Assembly: GCA_012274445.1 (NCBI GenBank)
Contig: JAAROD010000033.1
Span: 62,001-126,000, forward strand
Reading direction: 5' to 3'
Length of the DNA stretch: 64,000 bases
Source of the DNA: Sclerotiophoma versabilis
Lineage: Eukaryota > Ascomycota > Dothideomycetes > Pleosporales > Didymellaceae
The number at the start of each line of letters is the position of its first letter. Within the stretch, counting starts at the first letter, position 1. Both the position numbers and the translations under genes were made by a program. Under the pieces are notes generated by a model. It did not search any database, had not been told where the DNA came from, and was given only the letters and a program-made list of their open reading frames with translations. This document shows positions 44,819 to 56,536 of this stretch, piece by piece.

Positions 44819-46632
44819 GTTGATGGAAACCTGAAAGTGATAATGTATACAACGATTAATCTCAAAGCTCAAATGAGAGTGAATGTTCCGTTTCGAAAAT
44901 GCAGAAGTGTAGTATGCAATAAGGATCGAAAGAAAGATGATCCTGTACTAATAGAGCGGCAAAGATAACGAATGACTTTGCCCGCCCGGGTTCGGTGAAA
45001 GACTGAAGAATGGAGAACTAGAAAGAATGGAACTTGAGGAGATGCACATCGGGCATAAAGAGGAAGATATACTCAGACTCTCAACACTAGAGTGAAACAA
45101 GTGGTTGAAACATCGGTGCATGATTGGTCAATAACCGGGTCAGAGTCAGGTACACAGCCACAGGGGTCGACAGGGTGAGCATGTTGCTTGTCGCGCGCTC
45201 TGCAGGCCCACAGACCATATAGTTGTACCCTGCAGAACGGTCTGGTGTGAGGTCGGACGGATGTCGAGCGGCACGGCTAAGCGAGGGCGCGTGAAACGCA
45301 CTAGATGATATGCTTAAGTAAACCTTCATGCAAGCAATGAGCCAATAAGGTTGTTGCCATAGGCTTGATCGAGCAGCCAGGCGTCAAGTAGATTGCCGTA
45401 TACATGCTCAATTGGTTCAGTTGTTTTGCAATGCACTGCTAACTTTGGAACCGGGAAATTGTTGTTCGCAGAGGAATGGCGGCGCTTCTCACGGTGCCCG
45501 AAAACACGACGTTGAAAGAGGCAACAAGGTGTCCGACGCACCGAGGGTCTCGCCCGCAACCATGTCGACCTCCTGCATCGTTCTGACCCACGCACTCCGA
45601 GTAAGCCTGCCGTATGTGCATTTCCTATTCTGGTCATCGCCGTTGGCTTTGTTGTTGCGCTAGCGGTAGGCGTCATGCTGTCTTTCCCGAAGTGCCTGCA
45701 CGAGCCTCCTGTTTCACGTCAACTTCGAGTGTCACACCAGCGAAGCCCACAAGCGAACAACAAGCCTTGGACGACATCAGTCACGGTCTCATGTGCCCGC
45801 ATGTAAGATGCGACGGATCGCTACGACGGGCGAGACTTTATGCGGATGTTAATGTCCATAAGTGTACTCCACGTGCGGCGTGCCTGAGGCTGTACAAGCA
45901 CCAGACGGTTGCCCCAGCCTTTTAACTTTCTCGCCTAATTGCGATAAACACTGCACCGAAAAAAAGTGGTGCAGTCGTAGAGACAATCCACCCAGTGATG
46001 TTGGGTGCATCGTGCCATTGCTGCATGCGCAATGATGCATGGTCTGAGACTATTGATTCAGTGGCGATACGGAATGCACGTTTCGGGCTCAAGGGCAACC
46101 TCGAATGTGGAGCAACTGACACCTCCGTGCGTGCCGTAACTTTAATGCTGGTTCTGTCTAGCCCGCTCTTAACCTTGCGGTACCTGTATTGCTAGTCAAT
46201 GGTTGAGTCTCTAGAAGGTCAATGCTTTGAGCTTTTTAGGAGGCGAGAGCATTGACATCGGCATGTTTCTATGTTTAGATCCATCGAGTGCAATGCCAGC
46301 TGCTTCTGCGCAGAGAATAATGGACCGTTTTGTTGCGCATGGGATGAACGGTAGAGGAACAGCAAATATGATTCTCCTTTTTCTTGTGACTATCTTATTG
46401 ATCTTATTGAATGATACGGACTTGCAAGATTGCGCAGCCTAGCTTATTGGTACTGACTCTACCACAACAACGCCTGTAATGGATATGCCTGCATCGAGTA
46501 ACACCGTAACGCCAGGAATATTCAGTCTATGAGTCCACGAATTGTATAGCGTATGTACCAAACTCAAGATCCTCTGTGGACAATCTCATTCTCCTCGTGG
46601 GAAAATCCGAAAACTCCAGAACCCTCGATGAC
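44819..46632. other. Intergenic, no gene seen
   Basis: 1.8 kb between the CFEM-like gene's promoter side and the 3' end of the next transporter. The longest frames (116 codons at 45,326-45,676 minus) show no family, signal peptide or splice pattern. Confidence 0.5.
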
Positions 46633-48493
46633 TCAATCCTCCACTATGATGTGAACAGTCTCGTCATGTGATTGCTCCTTAAAAGCAGTGCGTACACGGG
46701 CATGGCAATTGTTCGCTGCACGATTCATGAATGGCACCTGCATAGCGCCAACCATTGCAACCAAAGCTGATGCCCACCAAGCCAAAGGTGTGAACCTAAT
46801 TTCGATGGAGAGGCCATATAGCAACCCTGCAACAGGGCTTGCGACACTTCGACAGGCAGCTCCTGTAGACGCTGCGAGGCCGTTGATCTTGCCGAGATGC
46901 GACTTGTTGGGTGCCGCTTCCTTGACCATGATAAGTAGCAGAGGAAAGGCCAGAATGGAAGTGAGGTTACGAACGGTTAGTGCAGCAAAAATCCCAGGAT
47001 AGACGAGATTCGGCGGTAAAAGTTGCAGGAATGGTACGATAATGTAGGCGATCGGGTGCGCAACAGTGACGATGAGCAGGAGCCGCCAGATCCCAAAGAA
47101 GTCTGCTAGGATCGGAAAGACAACAGCCTGGACCACAAGCTGAATGACGCCGTTGATCGAAAGAATCAATCCAACTTGTTGTGTCGACAGCCCCAGACCG
47201 CCACCTAAGGCCGTATATGACAGCTCTTGAGCGTGGACATCGTCGGCTCGCTTGTCCTGAAGGAAGATAGGTATGAGATGATCATACGTCATGCTTAAAT
47301 TCTTGCTTAGTATACAACTTACGGTAAATGAATGGGAGCAGCATACCTGTGATACGTGAAGATCGACAACGCGATAATGAAGGTAATGACGGTCTTAGTG
47401 AAAACCTTCTCGCTAGACGGTTGCTCAATCCACTCGCCATTAGATCGAACCCGCCACATCTTATCATGCTGCACTTCAACCGAATTGAATGTGCCATAAG
47501 ACTGGGATGTCAGGTCGGCAGGGGCGTCAGCCGTTGCTCCTTGAGCTGGGATTAATGGCGTGTTCGCAGTAGCTGTATCGTCGCCATCCAGTTGGTTTCT
47601 AGGTCGCTTGTCGGGATGTGTCTCCTCCAAGAGGAAGTATGCCATAGCCATAGAAAGAATAAGTAAGGAAGAGCAGATGAGGTTAGGCAACAGATATGGG
47701 AACATTGCGAAGAGACCTGTGGAGCTGAACAGAGATGGAAAGTTTTCAGCAGGTTGCGAGAATACACCGCCGATGGAAGCTGCACCGTTAGTACGAGACA
47801 TCAAGCCAACTGCTGGGAAAGGTGATCTTACGACCAATGATTGTTCCAATGCTCCACACAAACGGCATCACCGCGTACGCCCTTGGTTCATGCTCTGGTT
47901 TCCTGACCAGCTCACCAACCATCGTTTGGATCACTCCTGCGGACTGTCAGTCAAAGATTCAGATATTGTTAGCGATGCAGGCGTTCTCGTACCTATGTTA
48001 CCGTTGAGCGCACCGCCTACGATCCTTCCGGAGAGAGCAACCCAGAAATTAGGTGCAAAACCGACAAGCAGGAGCGAGGTGATGGTGCCTGCGCATCCAA
48101 TGAAAACAACGGGCTTGCGACCGATCCTATCAGAAAGTGCACCCCAGAACATTCCACTACATGCTTCGGCCTAGAAAATAAATCAGAGAAGTCAGGAACG
48201 CCCAGGATGAGGTCTTACCAGCGAGAACGCGGAGATGAGGAGCCCGGCAAAGAAAGGCGCATTAGATTCTGAGGAGATTTCGAAGCTCAAGACAAGCTTC
48301 CATGCATATGGCAGTATGCTCGTCAAGGCAATCGGCTCTGCAACTCGCACGAGTGCTGCGATGGACAGTTAGTGCATGTGATTATCTCAACGTGACGTAA
48401 GTCAAACTTACCGAGCAGGAAGAGCTGCGCTGCGGGAAAGGCATTTTCGTCGGCGTTTCGAGTGCTGCTTCTTCGTTTGGTGAGAAAAAACAT
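46633..48493 (-). CDS. MFS transporter, Tet/ZIFL-like (DHA1-type antiporter)
   Basis: Six exons on the minus strand: 48412-48493, 48219-48355, 47993-48170, 47832-47936, 47347-47779, 46633-47293, giving 531 residues with all phases agreeing. It shows the MFS motif A in GALSDRIGRKPVVF, the antiporter motif C as GTIIGPSIGG (intact only if the exon-4 donor is GTAAGA at 47,831), and helix IV RIVGGALNGNIGVIQTMVGE. The central cytosolic loop is about 255-340. Relatives are plant ZIFL and yeast YCR023C-type proteins, proton-coupled exporters of metal chelators or drugs; the substrate here is unknown. The first ATG (48,493) gives a normal short N-terminus. An in-frame stretch continues upstream to an acceptor-like CACAG near 48,563, so an extra 5' exon is possible. 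Confidence 0.87.
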
Positions 48494-49400
48494 ATCCTTC
48501 AACCTGAATTGAATCTTACGGCTTCGCCACCACGCAGCGTCCACAAGCTCGGAGGAAGACAATCTGTGTTAGTAGAGCTTTCTTCTGCGTATGGCCTTAA
48601 ACCCGAATCAGATACAAGAGACAGCTGAATGCAGAAGGAGTGTGAGTAAGGATGCGGCACAAAGTGATGCTGAGGAATGAAGGATCAGGTGAAGAGTGAG
48701 ATTTCCTTAAGCCAGCCCGCCGCTTCTGCACGAAGGGTTGTCGGTGCGAGGGACCGCCTTCGCCGATTGGAGCTTGGCAGGCAAAGCGGTGTGGTCTGTT
48801 CGCAGCTCTCTGCAAGCGCAGTCTAACATCTCTATGTTCAACGCCCATTGTTAAAGCACACAACTTGCTCAAAGTCCCTCCTTCACACGTCTCACCCGTG
48901 TCAGTCCTGTTACAGCAAAGTCGCGTGGAGTTGGATAGGATACTCCCGGCTTAGGCGCATCACTGCCCCGCGCGGTAGGCGTAGCCGAGACGCTAGCTCG
49001 CTTTGCCACCCTTGGAAAACGATGAAGCCTGACCGTCATGAGTGTTTACACTCACGATGATATGACATGCTGTTCTCTGCATTCGTAGATGTTGCGTCTA
49101 CGGTCTTGCGTGTTCGCTTTTGGGCCTCAGCTGAGAGGAGCGTTTCCCTGCTGTGTAGGATGTCCGGAGTGCTCCGAGTTCGGCAAATCTCCCAGAGCGG
49201 ATGTATCCGCGGCCTTCATTGAGGAACTTTTTCACCACAGCCACTGTTCTCATCACATGCCTGCGATCGGATCCAAGTCGTGTTAGTGACTAAACCTGAT
49301 GTATGCATTTTGCATGCGCACAACCGTCTCGAGTCTTTTCAAAGGGCGATCAACCTCCTCGAGAGCGACCGGTTGCGCTAGTACTCACTCAAGCTCCAGC
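48494..49400. promoter_or_regulatory. Divergent intergenic region, ZIFL-like transporter / ATP-grasp gene
   Basis: About 900 bases between the start codons of two divergent genes. No coding evidence beyond chance frames. It may include a 5' UTR intron of the transporter ending near 48,563. Confidence 0.45.
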
Positions 49401-50598
49401 ATGGCACAGCGTCGAGTGGCCGTGCTCTATCAGGCTTTGGAACCGCCAGTGATCAATGGAGTGAGAAAGCCAAAGAAGCCGGGTGGTAAGTGCGTTGTAT
49501 CAACAAAGATCAGGCATATCCATGCATATGAACTGATCCGACACAGGTTATCAGGATTCGGGCGCAGATATTGCTCACGTCCTGAGAAATAATTGCCAGA
49601 TACCTTTGATCTTACCGGTCACTTCTCCAGACCCAGCTAAAGATAGCGATTGGTGTTTTCCAGACACCGAAGATGGAATTATGAGCGCTGTCAAGGCAGG
49701 GGCGACGCTTCTGTGGGCTAACACAATCCTTTTTGCAACACACCCACTTCAAACTTCTGAACAGCTTAACGAATACGCCGAGTCAGTGTCCATTATCGGC
49801 CAGCCCCCGCAACTGGTAGAAGTCTATGATGACAAAGCGGTGGTTTATGAGATCCTGAAATCCCGTGGTGGGTTCACTGTAGCAAAATTCACCACACTCA
49901 CCGCTTTTGAAGACCTTCCAACTGTTATTGAAAGCCAGAATCTTCAGTATCCGCTTGTTGCCAAGCCCGTACGCGGTCGCGGTAGTCACGGCGTAAAAGT
50001 TTGCAAGAACAAGGAGGCACTTGAAGCACACGCCCGTTCCCTCCTAGAGGAATCACCGAAAATCATTCTCGAAGAGTACCTCAATGGGGAAGAGGCTACT
50101 GTAACAGTTATGCCGCCCTCTAATTCCACGCCCAATGGCTACTGGGCCTTACCCATCGTTACACGCTTCAACCACAGCGATGGCATTGCACCATACAACG
50201 GTTCCGTTGCTGTTACTAAGAACTCAAGAGTCATTGAAAGGACGGAATACCACCAGGATCCAGCATACAAACGAGCCGCTAGGGAGTGCGAAGAGGTAGC
50301 GGCTCTACTCAAGGCGACTGCACCGATCCGCATCGATATCAGACGTTTTAACGAGAGTTCTAATTTTGCGCTTTTCGATGTCAACATGAAGCCTGTAAGT
50401 ATTGAGAACGCCTAGGATGGTTCGAATATCTGACAGCAAGACCAGAATATGACCGGACCAGGAAGACCAGGCAGAGAAGATCAGGCCAGTCTAACAGCAA
50501 TGGCAGCAGGGGCTCTTGGTTGGAACTACGGGCGTTTGCTTACTGAAATCCTTACATCAGCTCAGCCTTTGGCAGTCATCAGGAAGACGAAGATTTGA
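49401..50598 (+). CDS. ATP-grasp enzyme, D-alanine-D-alanine ligase-like
   Basis: Three exons: 49401-49485, 49547-50394, 50446-50598, giving 361 residues with phases agreeing. The N-terminal domain (RRVAVLYQALEPPV, then GYQDSGADIAHVL) resembles the Rossmann-like domain of Ddl-type ligases. The ATP-grasp core shows YPLVAKPVRGRGSHGVKV (about 160-178), IILEEYLNGEEATVTV (about 196-211) and the metal-binding end LFDVNMKPNMTGPGRPGR (about 302-319, split by intron 2). Such enzymes join a carboxylate to an amine through an acyl phosphate. Fungi lack D-Ala-D-Ala peptidoglycan, so the true substrate is probably another amino acid or peptide. No biosynthetic partner genes (NRPS, PKS) lie beside it. Old transfer from bacteria is possible, but the two spliceosomal introns show it is long settled. 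Confidence 0.87.
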
Positions 50599-50855
50599 TG
50601 AACAGACGGACACCCGCAGTATATCCAATAAAAAGAGGCCTTTCTCTCGATTCCTCTCGTATTGTCAGGCTACTTTTGGTTTCGTAGCACGTGAAAATAC
50701 TCAATGCTGGTGTTCTATGGACGTAGTGCAAATTAATCGGTTTATCGAGCTAGCGTTCTTAAACCGGAACAGCTTTCTTTCTGATCGTTTGAAATATGCT
50801 TAGGAATGACTTAGATACTACTGAAGACAGCATCATGACTTTCTCAACGAGTGCG

Positions 50856-51500
50856 TTAGTAAGACCAGATTTTGTGGGCGGTCCGCAAGAACAAGCGTTT
50901 CGCATGGTTCAATAGAAGCTTTTCCGTTGGCTTGGTCTGACTAGGCTGCTCTGCTAGATCAAAACCATAATTCTCAACATCTCCCACATCGTAGACGAAC
51001 GTAGTAGCCCCGGTTTTTCGATGCTTCAGTATGCCTCTATCCATATCAGGAACAGCGAGGTGACAAATACCAGTATCAAGAAGCTGGGGTGAAGCATTGG
51101 AACAAAATAAGGTGCCCGCTGAGTACGTCTCCAAGAAGAAGGTTGGATTAGCCCACACAGTCATGTTGGATGCTGCGTTGTAGATGACTAGTAGTAGATC
51201 GCCATATTTCGAAACCTGATCATTGAGAAGAACTCTTGTCCATTCGGCATTAATTAGGTTTTCCCAGCTGGCTCGTCTACTTCCCTGATCGCCATGATGC
51301 TGTAGTCTTGCCCACTAGCGAGTCCGGAAGTAGCTGACTTGCAACTAAACGTGAGTCGGAAGCTGAGCCCCAACACAAAAGGCGAGGCAAGGAAGTAGAC
51401 TAATAAATTATTAGAGATGCAGAATTGATCATCAACAGCTACTTAAGGATCGCTCTCTTTCTACCGATGAATCTCAAATAACGAAGACTTACACAGCCAT
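50856..51500 (-). CDS. Putative secreted protein of unknown family
   Basis: Proposed exons on the minus strand: 51493-51500 (eight bases, ATGGCTGT before a GTAAGT donor), 51351-51399, and 50856-51299 (or from 51314), giving about 167 or 172 residues. The joined N-terminus MAVLLPCLAFCVGA is a good signal peptide, which supports the tiny first exon. The long last exon is clearly protein-like (ASWENLINAEWTRVLLNDQ, NMTVWANPTFFLETYSAG, GATTFVYDVGDVENYGFDL). The middle intron donor GTTTAG is weak and is the main doubt; two TAG codons would otherwise interrupt the frame. No known domain was recognised. Alternatives are a pseudogene or a different 5' structure. Confidence 0.42.
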
Positions 51501-52405
51501 TTTCAAGCCATTAGCCTGTCCCATAAGCGCGATCGATCTCTTGCAGAGCGGAGGCACGAAAACCTTGCATGGTGTAGTTGCTTGAGGCGAAGGACTGTAC
51601 TCATGGAGTTGATGAGAAATGAGCAGCGGGGGACCTATTAGCGAGATGTAGGCGGACTCTCGTTGCACCAATGTACCGATGCCATCAACTGTTGCACCTT
51701 GTGTTACTTCGCCAAGCATCGATCAGGCCAGATTGCTGGCGCACACAGTAAGAAAAGTGTAGAGAGCGATAAGGAGGCCTACTCTCCAGTCTTTCCCACT
51801 AAATCACTACTTGCGCAGGTCGATCTGTTTAAACGCTGGAACTCCTCTCTGGAGCTTTCAGCATTGGCAGGGGTAACGGGCTGCGGATGCATAAACTACA
51901 TCGCCATAACCTCTATCGCTGACGTCAAATTCTTGGTGGGGAGCCTCCAGGCCAGTGCCAAGGAACAACTCCATTGTACCACTGGGTCGGTCCGTATATG
52001 TGCATGGCTGTCCATTTGTACAGTGCAAATAACAGACGTGAGTGACAGTACCATGAACCATCAGGCTGGGGGCGCCCCTACACTGTATGTATGGAATGCA
52101 ATCGCGACCTTGACCCCCACGCGTTGGTGTCGCAAGCTCGAAGCTACAGGGTGCCCAAGTCTCAGCCTTGTCTAACCTGAATCGACACGAGAGGTAATAC
52201 AGAACTGTCTGAGATAACAACTCGAACAATGGCGTCCTAGCGTCGCTATCTGCGGGCATGTTAACGTGTAAGCTTTACCTTGGATATGAAGAATACTTTG
52301 ACAGCTGCGACTAGTGCTTTTGGGTGGAGCTCTACGAGTCTTTCGTTTGAATTCTGTCACTACCTGTCAAGTCTTCTCCAGTCGATAGTCGAGTTCTCGT
52401 AGCAA
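51501..52405. other. Unresolved region with overlapping open frames
   Basis: Overlapping frames occur on both strands (51,663-52,175 plus, 170 codons; 51,858-52,259 minus, 133 codons with ten Cys). Neither shows a domain, signal peptide or clean intron structure. I cannot support a gene in this stretch. Confidence 0.35.
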
Positions 52406-52822
52406 TTATGTGCTAGAGCCATTGTGCGATCCCCCTTGTGTATATCGAGACCGAGCATCCGGCGCATCCGCCGCTGTAGCTCCTGTGCTGCTCCCTGTGT
52501 CCTCCTTTGGTCGTGCCAGACTGAATCTCCTGCGATGTCCGTTCGGTCGCTCGGTAAGGCTCGGTGCGCGAGGTCGTGCCTTTCCTCGAGCGCGCCCGCC
52601 CACGACCGGAATTGGGTAGGTGACGGCGCGAAAGATGTATAGTATCAGGTCGTAAACGACGAGTATAGCCCATGGACCGATCATCACGAGACCAAAGACT
52701 AGCTGAACACGGTCGTCAACACGGAAAACCAAGAACGAGTGTACACCTTTTCTTACAAATATTCGCGTGAGCCATGATTCAACGGTTGAGAAGCTCGCGG
52801 GTAAAATAGAGAGCAAACCCAT
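52406..52822 (-). CDS. Small membrane protein of unknown function
   Basis: Single-exon protein of 138 residues. Residues about 30-70 form an amphipathic start and a hydrophobic hairpin or long helix (VQLVFGLVMIGPWAILVV, then YDLILYIFRAVTYPIP). After it comes a basic, Arg/Pro-rich, hydrophilic tail (GGRARGKARPRAP) ending in a Ser/Gly/Thr-rich stretch. This layout, a short conserved membrane part and variable tail, is seen in uncharacterised proteins of filamentous ascomycetes, but I cannot name a family. The regular codon pattern and clear topology favour a real gene. The start at 52,822 is the first ATG. Confidence 0.62.
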   Translation of the reverse strand: MGLLSILPASFSTVESWLTRIFVRKGVHSFLVFRVDDRVQLVFGLVMIGPWAILVVYDLILYIFRAVTYPIPVVGGRARGKARPRAPSLTERPNGHRRRFSLARPKEDTGSSTGATAADAPDARSRYTQGGSHNGSST

Positions 52823-53651
52823 CGTGTGCAGGCACTAATTATGAGTCGTCCGTGCAATTGACGTTCACAATCAGTAGGGCCGCAGCAGCCTTGGTAGAGA
52901 TTATGGTGGAGTTGAGGGAAAAGGCTCAAGAGAGTGGTTGCAATGTGGTAGCGTGATTGTTGGGAGACGCGGCAGCCACCCAAATCCTATGGCCCGATGA
53001 CATGCGTCCTGCGCGGTTGCGCGATACCCTCCCTGATCGTCGTCGGTTGTGGCTGAAGCTCGCGCACGGACAGCACTGGTAACCTTAACCCCTCCTTTGC
53101 GCCTCAACACCAACACCTCCGCAGCTGACTCAGACATCCATGCAAGGCTACAGAATGCTTGACAACAGCCATTGGATGGACTTCAGGGCTGAGGCCAATC
53201 GAATGGGCAAGCTGCGGCCGGCTTGCATCGCATTGCTCAGAACATCTGGAGCCTCCCCCGCCCACTGTGACACGCCCACCAACAGTCAACTTCGCCAGTG
53301 CATTCAAACATCGGGTTGAGGCGATCTATTGCGTTGGGAATGACCTCGAATTCTGCCAGAGCAATCCAAGGGATAATGTTACTGGAGCAGATCGGATCGA
53401 TCGAGTCGTGAATGGCCACCCTCACAGTCACGCTGTAGCCTAATTTCGCAGCCGGTCAGTCAAGCCTCGTCAGACTGAGGCCGCACACCACTTTCTTATT
53501 TTCGAGGCTTTCCCTGTCCTTCTGCCTTTCTTCCTGACCTTTGGATACGCACACACTGAAATACTGCTCTTTGCTCTGGCCGCTCTCTTGCCTGATCGCT
53601 GCTTCCACGCTCCCGCCAGCCTGGCAGGCTGAGGACCCTGAATCTGACATA
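52823..53651. promoter_or_regulatory. Divergent intergenic region upstream of the BTB gene
   Basis: About 830 bases without a credible gene. The last 120 bases are CT-rich, as in many fungal 5' leaders. An in-frame TTG-led extension of the BTB frame begins at 53,541 but has no ATG. Confidence 0.5.
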
Positions 53652-55237
53652 ATGAACGATCTCACTTTCCTTGACGAGGGACTCACAACTGAGTACGGTG
53701 CCAGCGATGCCATCTTGAAAGCAGTCCTGCCCGGCGGCAAAGTCGTGCCCATTTCAGACATCATCAGTCCGTTCAAGTTCCTTGATGCATGCCCGCTTTT
53801 GTACCACGCCTTCGAGTATAATGCACAAGGTCGACTTCAGGCAAGCATCGAAGCTTCCTCCGAGACTGCTGTCATATCGCTCGCCAGATACTGCTATACC
53901 GGCAGCTACCTCGCAGGTGAACCCGATGGTGAGAGCATCGTGCTCCTTCAACATGCCGAGACGTACAAAATTGCCGAGGATTTTGATGTACCGGAACTAC
54001 AGATTCTAGCGCACGGCAACTTCTCTTGCCAGATCGAGTACGCCTGTTGTTTGCCGAAGCCCCCACGAGACCTTCTCGATACAATCAGGTTCATCTACCG
54101 ACACTTCGCCAGTAACGAAGCACGCCGCAAGCATAACCTTGTCGACACCTTGCTCAACTACTGCGTCGCAGTCTACTTCTATCACAAGCTCGGAGAGAGC
54201 CTAGACTTCCTGACTGCCATCCAGGAGATCTCAGCTTTTCGCCAGGATCTCTGTCGAACAAACATTGCGCGAAACTTCGAAGATGATTGTAAGTGATCGC
54301 GCTATTGCACCGAATGACTAACCTTGACCACTGTGCAGGTGCTGCAGAGATTATCCGTTTACCGTCCAGCTCCCTGGCCGAACCGAGGAATCCTCCTACG
54401 ACACTGGCGTCCCGCGAGCTACCGAGTGAGATGCTATATGACCTGCCCTGCGATCCGGCGCCCTCTGACTCACCGTCCGTTGATAAAGCATCTGCAGACT
54501 CAGCACCAGCAGAAGGAAGCAACAACTCGGTCACGCTGCCACTCCGTCGTCGAGCATGGGGCGCACAGACTTTCCGTCGCGAGATGCCAGACCAGTCGAA
54601 GCATTGTGTCTCCCCTTCGGCACTCACAACGGCGCTAGAAAAGTACAACAACGTCATGTCAAGACGTGACGTTGATAGTGAGTTTGATACTGTAGTAGAG
54701 GAGACATTGCGCAAGTACAAGCGGGCAAGAATCGACGAAACGACTGCACGACTGGAAGGTAGGTCTGTCCTCCCGGAAGCAGGTCTATCCAGTGAGAATC
54801 GTGGAAAGGAGGGAAAGCTTTCCCTCGATACAGCGGATGAGGATTCTTACTGGGCGAGCGCATTTGGGCAGAACGATACGCGGCCTTCCAAGATTCCCAC
54901 AGAGGGTCACAATGCTCGTCGTTTGCTTTTCGAATATGGACGCGACAATGTCCGGGCTGCACGGGAAGGAACTTCGAGCTCGCCCACGGCCATTGATGAC
55001 GCATGCAGCACTCTACCTCACCGTCCTCAAGATCTTGAAAGTATGCCAGACACAAGCAGCGCCGCCGACACCGCAAGTGAAGACGAAGGGTTTGCTTTGG
55101 TACGCCTCCCCCAAGCGACTACGGATGCAGCTCCGCACAGTGAAATGTCGAGCCCTGAGCTTGTTCCCACGGAATCGATTGTTCAGACGATGGCCGACGA
55201 CAAGGCTGCCAGTGACGATGGCTGGACTGTACTATAG
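53652..55237 (+). CDS. BTB/POZ domain protein
   Basis: Two exons, 53652-54288 and 54339-55237, with a 50-base intron (GTAAGT, branch TGACTAAC, acceptor GCAG), giving 511 residues. The BTB fold lies at about 18-130: SDAILKAVLPGGKVVPISDI, PFKFLDACPLLYHAFEYNAQ, then ARYCYTGSYLAGEPD and HAETYKIAEDFDVPELQILA. A helical BACK-like part follows to about 210. The C-terminal half is polar, Ser/Asp/Glu-rich and disordered, and ends DDGWTVL. BTB proteins of this kind in fungi are usually dimerising adaptors, some for cullin-3 ligases; no partner is shown here. The ATG at 53,652 is the first in frame. Confidence 0.87.
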
Positions 55238-56536
55238 CTTCTTTGGCGTAACTTCTACGGTCTCATAACATTTAGAAATATCTTTTGGCGTTGGTACGAC
55301 ATTCTGTGCATCTTGCGGGGCAGATTTAGCGAATACTCTAGGACGAATACATTACCGGAAAGGCGTAGTGGGGATTTGACTTACAATTTTTTATGTTCTA
55401 CATTTTCTTGACAGAATACATGGGTGTTGCAGGCAGAATAGGCCTACTTAGCAGACTGAGTTTAGGGTGCAAATGTACGTGCATTTTTGCTCTATTTAGC
55501 TGTGATAATGGGCAAATTGGGTAGTGTCTGAATCAGCGGCATCCTCGGTGTGAAGTTCTGGCGCTACCAATTCCAAGCGTTGGGGAGATGATGCGGCCAA
55601 TCCATTCTTGCCTGGAGCTTCCTGTTGAGCGTATGTTACCTTCAAAGTCAACCATACACATGATTGCAGGGGCACATTCCTGTCCTAATAGCCGCGACAT
55701 AGCCTGTTTAGCTCAGCGAAGTGATCAGTAGACCCGAGAAGGCGCTAGGAGTCCAAGTAAAACAATACATGACCGGTACACGTGTTCAGGCAATATATAT
55801 ATATATATAAGTAAATTCCCTCTGAATTCTTATCTAATTTTTCATCTCAAAATATGGCTTCTTTGTCTATGTACTGTAGTATGCATACATGATAATGGGA
55901 AACGTAGAACTACCATAGACGGTGGGGGAAGAGGGGGGGGGGGGGGTGCAATCAAAGAAAAGAATACGAGAAGTATTTAGAAACTCATCTCTTTTGCAAA
56001 CCATCTTGATATGGGAATTTCGAGCAGAGTGAACTTTGCTCGTTGGTATCTTTTTTTTTTTTTTTTTTCAAAAGAGATTGAGATTGGCGTGGTTTATACT
56101 GCGGTATCACACTTACCTACTTGAATGTGTACGGTTATAGACAGGTCAATATGTATCCTTACCAACTCTTTCGTTTTCTGGGAGCTGAAATAACGTCCGG
56201 ACGATGAGGGTTAAAACTAAGGTTGGAGCTGGGAATTTTTAATAAAGACAAAGCGGTGCATGGGTAGTGGATGCAGAGTCAATTATCAAAACGTTCATGG
56301 ACGTGCCTGGGTTCAAAAACGCGTGGTTGTTGCGCCGTGGAGATGCGTGTTGATGGGTGAAGATCGCTACAAGAGAGTATACAAACGAAGTTTCGTGTCC
56401 ATGGCCCGTGTTTTCCCATCCAAGCAAGAACTCCATAAGAAAACTAGATAAGCTGACGGTAGATGTGAGAAACCAAACGCCCTGTATGCTCCACGCAGTA
56501 CAGTATTCAAATACAAAGGAGAAATAAGAGGTAAGA
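55238..56536. other. Intergenic with homopolymer and TA runs, no gene seen
   Basis: 1.3 kb between two converging genes. It holds a TA run (about 55,795-55,809), a poly-G run (about 55,934-55,946) and a poly-T run (about 56,051-56,068). The 103-codon minus frame near 56,239 is not credible. Confidence 0.6.
55934..56068. repeat. Poly-G and poly-T tracts
   Basis: A run of G (about 55,934-55,946) and a run of T (about 56,051-56,068) lie 105 bases apart in the 3' intergenic space. Their lengths may be affected by sequencing error. Confidence 0.8.

Noticed and set aside
51663..52259. Overlapping Cys-containing frames on both strands
   Set aside because: They compete with each other and neither shows a domain, signal peptide or clean introns, so no gene is called.
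46633..55237. A secondary-metabolite cluster (ATP-grasp enzyme, transporter, secreted protein)
   Set aside because: No backbone synthase, tailoring enzymes or cluster regulator is present, and BTB and small membrane genes interrupt it.
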